Part shown: one piece after another, positions 25,717 to 36,669 of the stretch
Layout of the letters: every line of letters begins with the position of its first letter
Position numbering within the stretch: position 1 is the stretch's first letter
Assembly (NCBI GenBank): GCA_011523545.1
Contig: WTGN01000074.1
Span: forward strand, 1-52,883
Length of the DNA stretch: 52,883 bases
Direction of reading: 5' to 3'
Source of the DNA: Chloroflexota bacterium
Lineage (GTDB): Bacteria; Chloroflexota; Anaerolineae; Aggregatilineales; Phototrophicaceae
Made by a program: the position numbers and the translations under genes
The notes under the pieces: model-generated
The model's input: only the letters and a program-made list of their open reading frames with translations
What the model was told of the DNA's origin: nothing
Database searches by the model: none

Positions 25717-26856
25717 CTAGACATCGGCCAGCTTCACCCAGCCGCCATTCCTGGATGATGCTTCCGCCGCGGCCATGATCTTCTGCACATGCAGGCCATC
25801 GTTGAACGAAGGCGCAGTCGCCGTATCCTCCCAGATGGATCGAATGAACTGATACTGGCATTCGGCGTGGCTGCGCATGAAATCGGGACTCATCGTCCAG
25901 TCGGGCGCGCGCTGCCCATCGTAGCGGCTGCCGGCTTCGACCTTGCGGAAGCCGCGTTGACCGCCCAGCGGAGCCGCCGCGTCGCGCGCGTCATATACGC
26001 TCAGCCAGGCCGGTTCATTGAGGTCAAAGCGGATCGCGCCCTTTTGGCCAAAGATCTCGAAGCTCAGATCGTTGGTCGCGCCCGTGCCCATGCGCGAAAT
26101 CTCCACCGTGCCCAGCGTGCCGTCCAGCGTGCGCGCATGGAGCAGCGCGATATCATCGACATCGACTGGCGCCGTCTCCGCGCTGCCCTTGGCGATTGGC
26201 CGCTCTTTGATGAGCGTGTCGAGCGTCCCGCTGACTGAATCGAACTCGCCCAATACGAAATACAGCAGATCGAGAATATGCGAGCCGAGATCGAAGAGCG
26301 CGCCGCCGCCGGTGACCGCGCGCTGGAGCCGCCAGGACATCGGCTTGCCGCTATCAATATAACTGGCGCGGTGGTAGCGCCCGCGGAAGGAGAAAACGCG
26401 GCCCAGGAAGCCAGACTCCATCAGCTGTCTGGCGCGCATTACAGCCGGGAAGAAGCGGAAGTTGAAAGTCACCTGGCTCTTGACCCCGGCATCGCGCACG
26501 GCCCGCGTCATGCTCGCCGCTTCGGATGCGTTCATCGCCAGCGGTTTCTCGCAATAGATGTGCTTTCTCGCCCCCGCCGCCGCCAGCGCGATCTCATGAT
26601 GAGCATTGTTGGGCGTGCAGATATCAACCGCGTCAATGTCCTCGCGCTGCAGCAGCTCGCGGTAGTCGTCAGTATAGAATCCGCAGGCGATTTCGTCGGC
26701 GGCTCGTTTTGCGGTTTCGCCGCTCGTGGTGGCGACGCCAGCGATTTCGATGCTGTCAGCCGGCAGGCCGTAGTGGAAGGGAATGGCGCGGTAGGCGGCC
26801 GCATGCACCCGGCCAATGCCGCCGTAGCCGATAAGTCCGATTCTAATTTTTGGCAT
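25717..26856 (-). CDS. Gfo/Idh/MocA-family oxidoreductase
   Basis: A 379-residue NAD(P)-dependent sugar or polyol dehydrogenase. The Rossmann loop is IRIGLIGYGGIGRVHAAAY and the hallmark EKP motif is in YCEKPLAMNA (E103-K104-P105). The C-terminal domain has the GGGALFDLGSHILDLLYF block carrying the Asp/His catalytic pair (D-x-x-x-H). The family oxidises inositols, glucose or galactosides, or acts in 3-keto sugar chemistry. GAGGA lies 8 bases ahead of the ATG at 26856. It belongs to the minus-strand group with the RPE-like protein, GMC enzymes and ROK kinase, consistent with oxidation of a cyclic sugar or polyol. Substrate not deducible. Confidence 0.93.
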   Translation of the reverse strand: MPKIRIGLIGYGGIGRVHAAAYRAIPFHYGLPADSIEIAGVATTSGETAKRAADEIACGFYTDDYRELLQREDIDAVDICTPNNAHHEIALAAAGARKHIYCEKPLAMNASEAASMTRAVRDAGVKSQVTFNFRFFPAVMRARQLMESGFLGRVFSFRGRYHRASYIDSGKPMSWRLQRAVTGGGALFDLGSHILDLLYFVLGEFDSVSGTLDTLIKERPIAKGSAETAPVDVDDIALLHARTLDGTLGTVEISRMGTGATNDLSFEIFGQKGAIRFDLNEPAWLSVYDARDAAAPLGGQRGFRKVEAGSRYDGQRAPDWTMSPDFMRSHAECQYQFIRSIWEDTATAPSFNDGLHVQKIMAAAEASSRNGGWVKLADV

Positions 26857-26932
26857 CTGACAATTCCTCAGTATGGTATTCGCGGCGCTTCACAGAATCG
26901 CCCCTACAGTATCCATGTGTGGCGTCTGTACC

Positions 26933-26956
26933 GGCGACCCGGTCGGTCGCCCCTAC
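26933..26956. repeat. Palindromic GGGCGA/TCGCCC-family repeat
   Basis: GGCGACC and GGTCGCC form a 7-bp stem with a 5-base loop, followed by CCCTAC. A half copy, TCGCCCCTAC, lies at 26898-26907 in the same 102-base gap. Only three bases separate the element from the downstream stop of the RPE-like gene. Confidence 0.75.
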
Positions 26957-26958
26957 AT

Positions 26959-27750
26959 CTAACATATCAAGCCTTGCTCATCCCTATACACGTCGCTCGC
27001 CCGGCGCATGACATCGCGCAGTTTGTCCACGGCGGCGGCGATCTCGCCCGTGCCCGGCTGCAATTTGCCGGCGGGCCCCTTCAGCAGCGGCGATGAAAAC
27101 TCGCCGACGGTCATCCCGGCCGCGATGAATTCGCCGACGTTGCCCGCGTTCAAACCGCCATCCTCCATCAATTCGATGCGGTCTTGCATGCCGGCGTCGG
27201 CGATCATCCGCTGCAATTTGCGCATGGTTTCGACGACGATCGGGTCAATCGTATGCGGGCTTGCGCCGGCGGTGGTCGCTTTCCAGAAGGGCGCGCGGCT
27301 CTCGTATTCGATGATATCGACATGCGGGTGAATGAATTGTTCGAAGGCGCCGGCTGGGACGCCCTGCCAAGCCCAGACGCCCACCTTCAGCCCCAACTTC
27401 TCTTTGATGTAGGTGATATTCTGGAAGATCATTTCGTTCGTCGTTTCCAGCGGCAGGCTGATCAAGCTGACGCCGAGATCGGCCAGTTGATCGAAGACGC
27501 TGAAATTGGGGCGCCACATTTGCAGCTGCGCTTCCACTTCCAGGTTTGTGCTTTTGCATGTCGCTTCGATGATATCGTAGCCGCCGCGCGGCATGGCGAA
27601 ATCCATATATTTGCCATCGCGCACTTCAATGTGAAGCCAGTCGACGCCGGCCGCTTCCAGCTCCCGCACTTGCGCGCCCAGCACGGCGTAATCGGCCCAG
27701 AACAAGCCGGCGGCGATTTTCACCTGCTGCGTCACTTCTCCGATTGGCAT
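26959..27750 (-). CDS. Ribulose-phosphate 3-epimerase-like TIM-barrel protein, metal ligands altered
   Basis: A 263-residue protein starting at the ATG 27748-27750 (MPIGEVTQQVKI) with GAAGGAG ahead; the frame to 27783 is not needed. It resembles ribulose-phosphate 3-epimerases in length and order of motifs: GVDWLHIEVRDGKYMD corresponds to HxDxMDGxF(V), and MEDGGLNAGN to the phosphate-binding DGGI segment. However, the metal-ligand Asp of HxD is Glu, and the His of the (D/V)HLM motif appears replaced by Gln in EAQLQMWRP. The PGF/GGQ segment is also absent. It is therefore probably not a classical Ru5P epimerase but a related epimerase, isomerase or aldolase acting in the sugar pathway around it. 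Confidence 0.7.
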   Translation of the reverse strand: MPIGEVTQQVKIAAGLFWADYAVLGAQVRELEAAGVDWLHIEVRDGKYMDFAMPRGGYDIIEATCKSTNLEVEAQLQMWRPNFSVFDQLADLGVSLISLPLETTNEMIFQNITYIKEKLGLKVGVWAWQGVPAGAFEQFIHPHVDIIEYESRAPFWKATTAGASPHTIDPIVVETMRKLQRMIADAGMQDRIELMEDGGLNAGNVGEFIAAGMTVGEFSSPLLKGPAGKLQPGTGEIAAAVDKLRDVMRRASDVYRDEQGLIC

Positions 27751-27766
27751 GGGCGTTCTCCTTCGT

Positions 27767-27859
27767 CTGTGCGGGCGAGTCACCGCCGTCGGTCAGTGTC
27801 TACGCGACCTCGCCCCTACGATATTTGATTTGGCGGGCGACCTGGTAGGCCGCCCCTAC
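27767..27859. repeat. Two adjacent GGGCGA/CGCCCCTAC elements, second one overlapping a stop codon
   Basis: The first copy runs from GGGCGAGTCACC at about 27769 to CTCGCCCCTAC at about 27819; its centre holds an extra segment. The second runs from GGCGGGCGACC at 27832 to GCCGCCCCTAC at 27859. The complement of its CTA (27856-27858) is the TAG stop of the SorC-type regulator. Confidence 0.7.
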
Positions 27860-28809
27860 AGTCCACGGTGCAAGACGCGCGCCGCTGTCTCTTCGTCGGT
27901 GCAGAGCGTGTTGATCGCGCCCGTCCTCAGTGCGCCGACGATAGCGGCCGCCTTATTCAGCCCGACAGCCACGGCCAAGGTCTGCGGCACAGCGCGCAAC
28001 TCATCCAGCGTCAAGCCAATGATGCGCTGATTTAGTTCGCATGGGAAGAGCTGCCCGGCGCTGTCGAAGATCTGCCAGGCCATGTCGCCAATCGCCCCGC
28101 GCTCCCGGTAGGACCGCAGCTGGGCCGAATCTGCCACGCCGGCGCGCAGGAAACCCGAAGTCGCCGGATCCAGATCGCCGATGCCGACCAGGGCGATGTC
28201 GGCGCGCCGCACTTGCGCCATCGCCTGCGCGACGACGGCTTGCTCGCGGATCACTTCCGCGGCTTGCGCATCATCGGCCAGCAGCGGCGACGACAGATAG
28301 AGCGCCTCGCCGCCCAGCTTCTGCGCCAATTGACGGGTGAGCGCTGAGCTGTCGAATTCCTTCATGGCGTGGGACAGGCTGCCGGTCGCCTGCATGACTT
28401 TGACATTCGCCTGGAAATCGGCGCGGATGGCGTTGATGACCTCATAAGTCGTGCTGCCGAAACAGATCGACAAGGCCGCGCATTCGACCAGCGCTCCCTC
28501 AAGATAACGCGCCGCCAGCTGCGCGATCTGCCGCAGCAGCAATGCCGAATCCGTCATGCCCGTTTGCAGAACCAAGGCCCGTTGCAGGTCGAATCGGTCA
28601 ACCAGTTGGCTTTCGATATCGCGCGCCCGCTTCATCGGCCAGTCGATCAGAACGCGCGCCACTTGCCGCTCGCGCGCTTCCTTCAGCAAGCGATATATTT
28701 TCACGCGCGAGAGGTCCAGCGCCGCCGCGATGTCGTTTTGCGTCATCTCGTCTTCATAATACATGGCGGCGACCTTCGCCAGCAGTTCATGATGCGCGCT
28801 ATCGATCAT
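27856..28809 (-). CDS. SorC/DeoR-type sugar-binding transcriptional regulator
   Basis: A 317-residue regulator. A helix-turn-helix occupies residues about 20-48 (DEMTQNDIAAALDLSRVKIYRLLKEA). The remainder is the SorC sugar-phosphate-binding domain, with ALSICFGSTTYEVINAI corresponding to the family's 'GvgwGtT' ligand loop and later LVGIGDLDPATSGFLRAG. SorC proteins sense phosphorylated sugars. The gene begins 2 bases after the E1 dehydrogenase stop, so it is the third gene of the E2-E1-regulator transcript and likely autoregulates through the palindrome at 32764-32777. Its stop codon TAG lies within a dispersed repeat, so the original C-terminus may have been altered by insertion. Confidence 0.92.
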   Translation of the reverse strand: MIDSAHHELLAKVAAMYYEDEMTQNDIAAALDLSRVKIYRLLKEARERQVARVLIDWPMKRARDIESQLVDRFDLQRALVLQTGMTDSALLLRQIAQLAARYLEGALVECAALSICFGSTTYEVINAIRADFQANVKVMQATGSLSHAMKEFDSSALTRQLAQKLGGEALYLSSPLLADDAQAAEVIREQAVVAQAMAQVRRADIALVGIGDLDPATSGFLRAGVADSAQLRSYRERGAIGDMAWQIFDSAGQLFPCELNQRIIGLTLDELRAVPQTLAVAVGLNKAAAIVGALRTGAINTLCTDEETAARVLHRGL

Positions 28810-28811
28810 CG

Positions 28812-31283
<2,472 letters not shown>

Positions 31284-31321
31284 GGTTGTTTCCCTTCTCG
31301 CTGCATTCCTGTTCCCTTATT

Positions 31322-31350
31322 GACCACCGAGGACACAAAGTTCACAGAGT
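31322..31350. repeat. ACCACCGAGGACACAAAG-type dispersed repeat
   Basis: The gap between E2 and E1 genes contains ACCACCGAGGACACAAAG followed by TTCACAGAG. Shorter relatives start at 47934 (GCCACCGAGG) and 51557 (ACCACCGAG). The function is unknown; all three lie in non-coding gaps. Confidence 0.45.
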
Positions 31351-31411
31351 TGTCACGATTCCAACATCAATCTCGCTGAAATCGGCGGCAACAAAGATTT
31401 GTGTCACACTC

Positions 31412-31436
31412 GGGCGACCCAATGGCTCGCGCCTAC
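31412..31436. repeat. GGGCGA/TCGC repeat overlapping E2 stop codon
   Basis: GGGCGACC pairs imperfectly with GGCTCGCGCC across AATG and ends CCTAC. The CTA at 31433-31435 is the complement of the TAG stop of the E2 gene. It is nearly identical in its core to the degenerate copy at 39904-39924 (both contain CGACCCAATGGCTCGC). Confidence 0.7.
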
Positions 31437-32749
31437 ACGCATATTGCCAGCAGGTCAATTTCTCTCAAATTCGCCGCCAGCGCCTGCAGGAAACGGGCGG
31501 CCGGCGCCCCATCGACGACCTGGTGATCGATCGTCAGCGAGAGCGCGATGTGCGGCAGGAATTCCACGCCGTCCCCCGCCTGCACCGGCTTCAAGCTGAT
31601 CCCCCCGACGCCGAGGATGGCCACTTGCGGCGGATTCAGCAGTGGCGTGAAGCTCTCGACGCCCAATGCGCCCAGGTTGCTCAGGGTGAAGCTGCCGCCG
31701 CTCAACTCGTCGGGCTGAATGTCCCCCGTTCGACAGGCGCCCGCCAGCCGGCGCGCCTCAGCGGAAAGCTGCTTCAAGCTTAGCGTTTCGGCGCTGCGAA
31801 TGACGGGAACAAGCAGCCCGCGTTCGCTATCCACCGCCATGCCTAACTGGACGCTGGCGTACTGGTAGATGATGTCATTCTCGAAGCGCGCGTTCAGATT
31901 GGGAAATGACGGCAAGGTGCGCGCGACCGTGAACATGAGCAAATCATTGATGCTCACATCGCGCAGGCCGAGCGATGCGTCGCTCTCCTTGAGCCGCCGG
32001 CGGAAATTCTGCAGCGCGCTCGCCTCAGCCGCGGCATGCAAAGTCAACTGCGCGGTCGTTTGGCTGGATGCGAGCAGGCGCCGGGCAATCGTTTTTCTGA
32101 CGCCAGTGAGCGGAATCTCAGTGATATGGCCGCTGTCACCAGCCGGCGCCAGGTCCAGCTTGCCGATGCGCCCCGCCGATGCTTTGCCGGCAAGCTTGTA
32201 TGCGCCGCTGTCCAGCATCGCCTGCGCCACCGGCGTAACCGAGACCCGCGCTCGGATAGCCGTTTCGATATCCCGCTCGATGATGCGCCCCTCGGGCCCG
32301 CTGCCGGTCAGATTGGCAACGTCGATGCCTTTGCGCCGCGCCAAATGCCGCGCCCGCGGGGAGATCTTAAGCGCGGAATCGTCGACCTCGCCGCGCGGGG
32401 CATTGCTCGCCTGCCGCTCCTGCCCAGTGGCGAGCGCCTCCGTCTCCGCCGGGCGCCCCGTCCCTCGCGCTGTGGACCCGGCCCCGGGGCTGAACTCAGC
32501 CAGCGACTCGCCTTCTTCGCCCACGACAGCGATCTCGCTCAAAACCGGCGCCTCTTCGCCCTCGCGGTAAAGGCGCGCCAGGAGGATGCCCGCCGCCGTC
32601 GCTTCGACTTCGAGCGTCGCCTTGTCCGTTTCAACTTCGCAGAGGACATCGCCAACGCGGACGTGCGCGCCGAGCTCAACATGCCAGGCGAGGATGATGG
32701 CGCTTTCGACTGTGTTGCCCAATTTTGGCATGACGATGACTTCCGCCAC
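31433..32749 (-). CDS. Dihydrolipoamide acyltransferase (E2) of a 2-oxoacid dehydrogenase complex
   Basis: A 438-residue E2. The lipoyl domain is residues 2-80 with lipoyl Lys43 in VETDKATLEV. A Gly/Pro/Ala-rich linker leads to the peripheral subunit-binding domain (KISPRARHLARRKGIDVANLTGSGPEGRI, about 128-160). The catalytic domain carries the CoA acyltransferase motif DHQVVDG (H409, D413). It heads the minus-strand group with the fused E1 and SorC regulator. Start GTG at 32749 with AGAGG about 10 bases ahead, giving MAEVIVMPKLG as in other lipoyl domains. A perfect palindrome lies directly upstream. The TAG stop lies within a dispersed repeat. A single lipoyl domain is usual for Gram-positive-like and acetoin-type E2. 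Confidence 0.93.
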   Translation of the reverse strand: MAEVIVMPKLGNTVESAIILAWHVELGAHVRVGDVLCEVETDKATLEVEATAAGILLARLYREGEEAPVLSEIAVVGEEGESLAEFSPGAGSTARGTGRPAETEALATGQERQASNAPRGEVDDSALKISPRARHLARRKGIDVANLTGSGPEGRIIERDIETAIRARVSVTPVAQAMLDSGAYKLAGKASAGRIGKLDLAPAGDSGHITEIPLTGVRKTIARRLLASSQTTAQLTLHAAAEASALQNFRRRLKESDASLGLRDVSINDLLMFTVARTLPSFPNLNARFENDIIYQYASVQLGMAVDSERGLLVPVIRSAETLSLKQLSAEARRLAGACRTGDIQPDELSGGSFTLSNLGALGVESFTPLLNPPQVAILGVGGISLKPVQAGDGVEFLPHIALSLTIDHQVVDGAPAARFLQALAANLREIDLLAICV

Positions 32750-32763
32750 CGGTCAGCCGCCTC

Positions 32764-32795
32764 TGTGCAATTGCACATACACCGCACAATTACAC
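32764..32795. promoter_or_regulatory. Candidate SorC-type operator upstream of E2-E1 genes
   Basis: TGTGCAATTGCACA at 32764-32777 is a perfect 14-base palindrome, 15 bases upstream of the E2 start codon. A degenerate copy, GCACAATTACAC, follows at 32784-32795, with centres about 19 bases apart. The gap is divergent toward the VOC gene, so both directions could be controlled. The SorC-type regulator encoded in the same transcript is the obvious candidate ligand-responsive protein. Confidence 0.6.
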
Positions 32796-32885
32796 GCAGG
32801 TTAGCCGGGCAGCCGAATTCTGTCAAGGCAGAGGCTAATTCTGGTAGAATCGACTTGATCGTCCGAGAGATTGCGAGGGTCAGTG

Positions 32886-33269
32886 ATGAGCGTTCGTTTA
32901 CAGCATGTCAGCATTCCCCGCCCGCCCGGCAGCGAGGCCCAGACGCGCGCCTTTTATGGCGAGTTGCTGGGTTTGCCGGAGATCGCGGCGCCAAACAGCA
33001 TCCAGGCGGCCGAGGTCATCTGGTTCAAATTGGGTGAAGACGCCGAATTGCATTGCTTCCGCGAAGAGCCGCTGGGCGATACATCCAATCGTCATTTCTG
33101 CCTTGTAGTGGATGACGTGCCCGGCACGCGGCAGAAACTGGTCGCCGCCGGATATTCGCCTTATGACGGCGAGGCCATCCCGGGCCGCCCGCGCTTCTTC
33201 TGCTGCGATCCCTTCGGCAATCGCATCGAATTCACCACCATTGTCGGCGACTACATGGAGTTGCAGTAA
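32886..33269 (+). CDS. VOC-superfamily (glyoxalase/dioxygenase fold) protein
   Basis: A 127-residue single VOC module starting at ATG 32886 (MSVRLQHVSIPRP) with GAGGG ahead; an in-frame ATG at 32871 is less likely. The paired beta-alpha-beta-beta-beta units are visible, with candidate metal ligands H7 (LQHVSI), H in AELHCF, H in HFCLVVDD and E in NRIEFT. The ending FFCCDPFGNRIEFT is the usual final strand of glyoxalase-like proteins. The family includes glyoxalase I, methylmalonyl-CoA epimerase, extradiol dioxygenases and antibiotic-binding proteins; sequence does not decide between them. It is transcribed divergently from the E2 gene and convergently with the sulfatase, 18 bases away. Confidence 0.85.
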   Translation: MSVRLQHVSIPRPPGSEAQTRAFYGELLGLPEIAAPNSIQAAEVIWFKLGEDAELHCFREEPLGDTSNRHFCLVVDDVPGTRQKLVAAGYSPYDGEAIPGRPRFFCCDPFGNRIEFTTIVGDYMELQ

Positions 33270-33287
33270 GCCAGCGCAGCCGGCCCG

Positions 33288-34790
33288 CTAGTATCCATCG
33301 CCATAGCGAAGTGGCCCGCGCCAGGCGGCCGTGTTCCGGGCCCGGAGTTCGTCGACATCCAGCGATGATGGTTCCGTCAACAGTTCGCCGTCGACCACCG
33401 CCGGACGCGCCCGCTCGGCCAAATAGGCGACCAGCCGGGATTTCAGCGCTGCCTTTACATCGGCGCAGGCATCGACGGCGGCGAGATTGAATCGATCGTC
33501 GCTGTCGGTCGCCAGGTCAAAGAGCTGTTCAACGCCGTCAGCAAAATAATGGATGAACTTGTAGCGGCCGTCGGTGGCGAAGACCGATTGCGGTGCTTCA
33601 CCGCAGACGACGCGTACATCGGGAAGCTGCAGCAGTGAGACGCCATCCATTTCCGCCGCCGGCTGCAAACCGGCCAGCTGCAGCAATGTCGGCACGATAT
33701 CGGCGGTCAGCGCCGGCGTATCGACGCGCCGATTGTAGAGACCATGCGAGCGCGGCAGCCGCAGGATGACCGGCACACGCGCCGAAGATTCCAAAAATGT
33801 AGATTTGGCGAAGAGACCGTGATCGCCCAGATGCTCGCCATGATCTGAGGTGATGACGATGACGGTGTTGTCGTAGAGGCCCTGGCGCATGAGCTCGCCA
33901 AAGAGACGCCCGAGCTGATAATCAATATGCGTGATTTGACTGTAGTAGTGGCGGCGCGCTCGCTTCAGTATCTGTGGCTTTATGCGGTCGGCATTCCTGG
34001 CGATGCGGTCCGCAGTGAGCGACGGCGGCTCGTCATCTCTGCCCGCCCAATCGCCAATGACCGCTTCTGGAATGTCGAAGTCGTCATACATGCGATCGTA
34101 GGGTTCTGGCGGGTCGAAGGGGCTATGAGGCGCTTCGAAGACCAGCCAGAGCATGAAGGGGCAATCGGGATCGCGCCGGCCCAGGAAACGGATGCCTTCA
34201 TCGACGATCCAGTGGCTATGCGTCAGAGGCTCGGGCACGGCGCTGACCGCCGGATAGACCTCGTTGCCGCCCAAGCCATGCCCGCGATAAGCGCCGCCAT
34301 AACCTTGCTCCTCGAGAAAGTTGACGTAATCGTTTGGATGCAAGCTGATGTCATCAAAGCCAAAGCGGGCACGCTCGGGCCAAAAGTGCATCTTGCCGAC
34401 CGCCTTGGTCTGATACCCGGCTTCGCGCGACAGGCGGAAAGGCAGGCTCTGCTCATTGGCAATCGGCGAGCGCGGGCCGTTCATGAAGTTATGCGGCATG
34501 CCGTGCTGGCTGGCCGTGAAGCCCGTGAGCATGGTCGCGCGCTGGGGCATGCAGATCGGGCAGTCGGCATAGGCGCGCTGATACCAGATGCCCTCGTAGG
34601 CGACCTGGTCAAAATGAGGCGTCATCACCGGATGCGCGCTGTCGGCAATGCCGAGGCAATCGCCCCGCCACTGATCGAGCACGATGTAAACGATGTTGGG
34701 AACCCCCCTCGGTCCCCCCGAAGCATCAGGGGGAGGGAAAGCTCCACCGCGAATCTCCGCTGGAACGGAACGAGGGGGAGGGGTGGACAT
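33288..34790 (-). CDS. Sulfatase (arylsulfatase family), cytosolic, with repeat-derived N-terminal insert
   Basis: A 500-residue formylglycine sulfatase. The core starts PNIVYIVLDQWRGD (metal Asp39). The Cys to be converted to formylglycine is C80 in CMPQRATMLTG, matching CxPxR. Further metal and catalytic residues are in ITSDHGEHLGDHG and VFEAPHSPFDPP. The ATG at 34790 overlaps the MalG permease TAA stop (TAATG), so translation is coupled and the start is secure. Residues 19-30 (PPPDASGGPRGV) derive from a 35-bp repeat, so the N-terminal 31 residues are largely repeat-born. No signal peptide is present. The context suggests removal of sulfate from an imported sulfated sugar or similar ester. 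Confidence 0.92.
   Translation of the reverse strand: MSTPPPRSVPAEIRGGAFPPPDASGGPRGVPNIVYIVLDQWRGDCLGIADSAHPVMTPHFDQVAYEGIWYQRAYADCPICMPQRATMLTGFTASQHGMPHNFMNGPRSPIANEQSLPFRLSREAGYQTKAVGKMHFWPERARFGFDDISLHPNDYVNFLEEQGYGGAYRGHGLGGNEVYPAVSAVPEPLTHSHWIVDEGIRFLGRRDPDCPFMLWLVFEAPHSPFDPPEPYDRMYDDFDIPEAVIGDWAGRDDEPPSLTADRIARNADRIKPQILKRARRHYYSQITHIDYQLGRLFGELMRQGLYDNTVIVITSDHGEHLGDHGLFAKSTFLESSARVPVILRLPRSHGLYNRRVDTPALTADIVPTLLQLAGLQPAAEMDGVSLLQLPDVRVVCGEAPQSVFATDGRYKFIHYFADGVEQLFDLATDSDDRFNLAAVDACADVKAALKSRLVAYLAERARPAVVDGELLTEPSSLDVDELRARNTAAWRGPLRYGDGY
34702..34736. repeat. 35-bp palindromic element inside sulfatase gene
   Basis: The same element as 22118-22152, with two differences in 35 bases. 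It is translated in the same frame, as PPPDASGGPRGV, directly before the sulfatase core begins. A further GAGGGGGAGGGG run at 34772-34783 may be the outer arm of a larger element reaching almost to the start codon. Confidence 0.85.
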
Positions 34791-35644
34791 TATCCTTTGA
34801 GGCTGCCCTGCGCGGTCACGCCGCTGATCAGATGTTTCTGGCCGAAGTAGAAAACGACCAGCATCGGCATAATCATCAGCATCGAAAAGACCATGATCAG
34901 ATTGAGGCTGTTGTCATCGCCTTCGAAGCCCTGCAAGGCATTCAAGCCCAAAGCCAGGGTCCAGAGTTCTTTGTTCGAGCCCAGATAAATCAGCGGATTC
35001 AGAAAGTCGTTCCAGGCGAAGGAGAAGGCGAAGATGGAAACCGCCGCCAGCACCGGCCGCGACATCGGCATGAATATGCGCCACCAAACGCCGAATTCAG
35101 AACAGCCGTCAATCCGCGCCGAATCATGAATATCGGCCGGGATACCGCGGAAGAACTGCCGATACAAGAAGATATAGAAGGCATTGTGGCCGAGCAGGCG
35201 CGGCAGAATCAGCGGGCCGAATGTGCGCGTCCAGCCAATCTCATCGAAAAACAAGAATAAGGGAATTAATCGCACCACATAAGGCAGCATCATCGTCGCC
35301 AGCAATACGCCAAAGAAGAAATTCCGCCCGGGGAAAGGAATACGGGCGAAAGCATAACCGGCCAGCGTGCAGGGCACCCAGGCGCCAAACAGCGAGGCGA
35401 CCACGATGATCATGGTATTGCGCGTGTATTGTATGATCGGCCGCGCTTCAAATAGATACGGATAATTCTCCCAAGCGACCGGATCCGGGATCAGTTCCAG
35501 CCGGCGAATGGTGATCTTGTCGCGCGTCTTCAGCGATGTGGAGACCGTCCAAAGCAGCGGCACCATCATCACAATCGCGCCCACGGTGAGGATCGCATAG
35601 ATGACGATGTGGCGAACCATTTTGGTTCTGGGATCTTCAATCAT
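34790..35644 (-). CDS. Sugar ABC transporter permease, MalG-like
   Basis: A 284-residue carbohydrate-type (CUT1) permease with six predicted helices, opening VRHIVIYAILTVGAIVMMVPLLWTVSTSLK. The coupling EAA loop is DSARIDGCSEFGVWWRIFMPMSRP. The family-typical LAGYAFARIPFPGRNF and PLIYLGS segments are present. It forms the translocation pore with the MalF-like protein encoded 22 bases upstream, delivering the ligand of the binding protein at 36763. Start ATG at 35644 with TAGG upstream. Its stop shares a base with the sulfatase start. Confidence 0.93.
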   Translation of the reverse strand: MIEDPRTKMVRHIVIYAILTVGAIVMMVPLLWTVSTSLKTRDKITIRRLELIPDPVAWENYPYLFEARPIIQYTRNTMIIVVASLFGAWVPCTLAGYAFARIPFPGRNFFFGVLLATMMLPYVVRLIPLFLFFDEIGWTRTFGPLILPRLLGHNAFYIFLYRQFFRGIPADIHDSARIDGCSEFGVWWRIFMPMSRPVLAAVSIFAFSFAWNDFLNPLIYLGSNKELWTLALGLNALQGFEGDDNSLNLIMVFSMLMIMPMLVVFYFGQKHLISGVTAQGSLKG

Positions 35645-35666
35645 GCCGGCAACCTAGCTGCGAACT

Positions 35667-36638
35667 TTAAGTTTCATCATCCTGCGCATCCCCGTAAAAG
35701 ACCCAGCGGTTCGAGGTATACACCAGCAGAACGGTCAATACAAAAATTATGAGGAATAGAACAACGGATAGCGCCGCCGCATAGCCGAACTCGAAATCGC
35801 GAAAGGCTTTGTTATAAACATGCAGCATATAGACAAGGCCAGCTTGCAGGGGCCCCCCATGCGTCCCGATGAGAATGAAGACTTGCTCGAAGACTTGGAA
35901 GCCGCCAATCAAGCCCATTAACAGATTGAAGAAAATCGTCGGCGTCATCAGCGGCACGGTGATATAGAAAAGCCGTTGCCAGCCGGTGCCGCCGTCAATC
36001 GACGCCGCTTCGTATAGATCTTCCGGGATGCCCTGCAGGCCGGCCAGGAAGATGATCATCTGCGCGCCAAAGCCCCAAAGGCTGAGCAGGATCAGCGACG
36101 GTTTGATCGCGTCCGGCGACGACAGCCAGCGCACCGGCGCCGCGCCAATCAAGACGAGAAACTGATTCAGAAAGCCGTAGCGCGTGTTGAGAAAGCCGGC
36201 GAAGATCACGGTCGCCGCCACTAGCGGTACCACCGACGGCACGTAGAATAAGGTGCGATACAGCTCCATGCCGCGCACGCGCAGATTCAAAATCAGCGCG
36301 ATAAAGAAGGCGAATATCAGGCGCAGCGGCACACTGTAACCCAGGTAATAGAGCGTGTTGTACATGCTCTTGCCGAAGAGTTTGTCCTCGGTGAAGATTT
36401 CGTTGTAGTTTTCCAAGCCGATCCAGGGCGGCGTGCTGACTGTGCCGATCTGATAATCGGTGAAGCTCAGATACAAGTTGTAGATGAAGGGCATCGCGTC
36501 AAAGATGATGAAGCCGGCGAACCAGGGGAAGATGAAGGCATAGCCGATCAAGGCGCGATTGCGGAACCACCACTCCTGGAACCGCACCTTGCGGCTGATT
36601 TCGCTTTGCGTTGGCTTTGCTTTCAGCGAGGCTTGCAC
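35667..36638 (-). CDS. Sugar ABC transporter permease, MalF-like
   Basis: A CUT1 permease of about 323 residues. The maximal frame begins with TTG at 36680, but that codon lies inside a palindromic repeat; the GTG at 36636-36638 with AGG 9 bases ahead is more plausible. The sequence shows the first helix GYAFIFPWFAGFIIFDAMPFIYNLYLS, five others, and the coupling loop EAASIDGGTGWQRLFYITVPLMTP. The Trp/Pro-rich WIGLENYNEIF segment is typical of the family. It pairs with the MalG-like permease 22 bases downstream. No MsmX/MalK-type ATPase gene is present in the window. Confidence 0.88.
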   Translation of the reverse strand: MQASLKAKPTQSEISRKVRFQEWWFRNRALIGYAFIFPWFAGFIIFDAMPFIYNLYLSFTDYQIGTVSTPPWIGLENYNEIFTEDKLFGKSMYNTLYYLGYSVPLRLIFAFFIALILNLRVRGMELYRTLFYVPSVVPLVAATVIFAGFLNTRYGFLNQFLVLIGAAPVRWLSSPDAIKPSLILLSLWGFGAQMIIFLAGLQGIPEDLYEAASIDGGTGWQRLFYITVPLMTPTIFFNLLMGLIGGFQVFEQVFILIGTHGGPLQAGLVYMLHVYNKAFRDFEFGYAAALSVVLFLIIFVLTVLLVYTSNRWVFYGDAQDDET

Positions 36639-36669
36639 GATATTGCGCCTAAGCTGTTGATTGGCGGGA

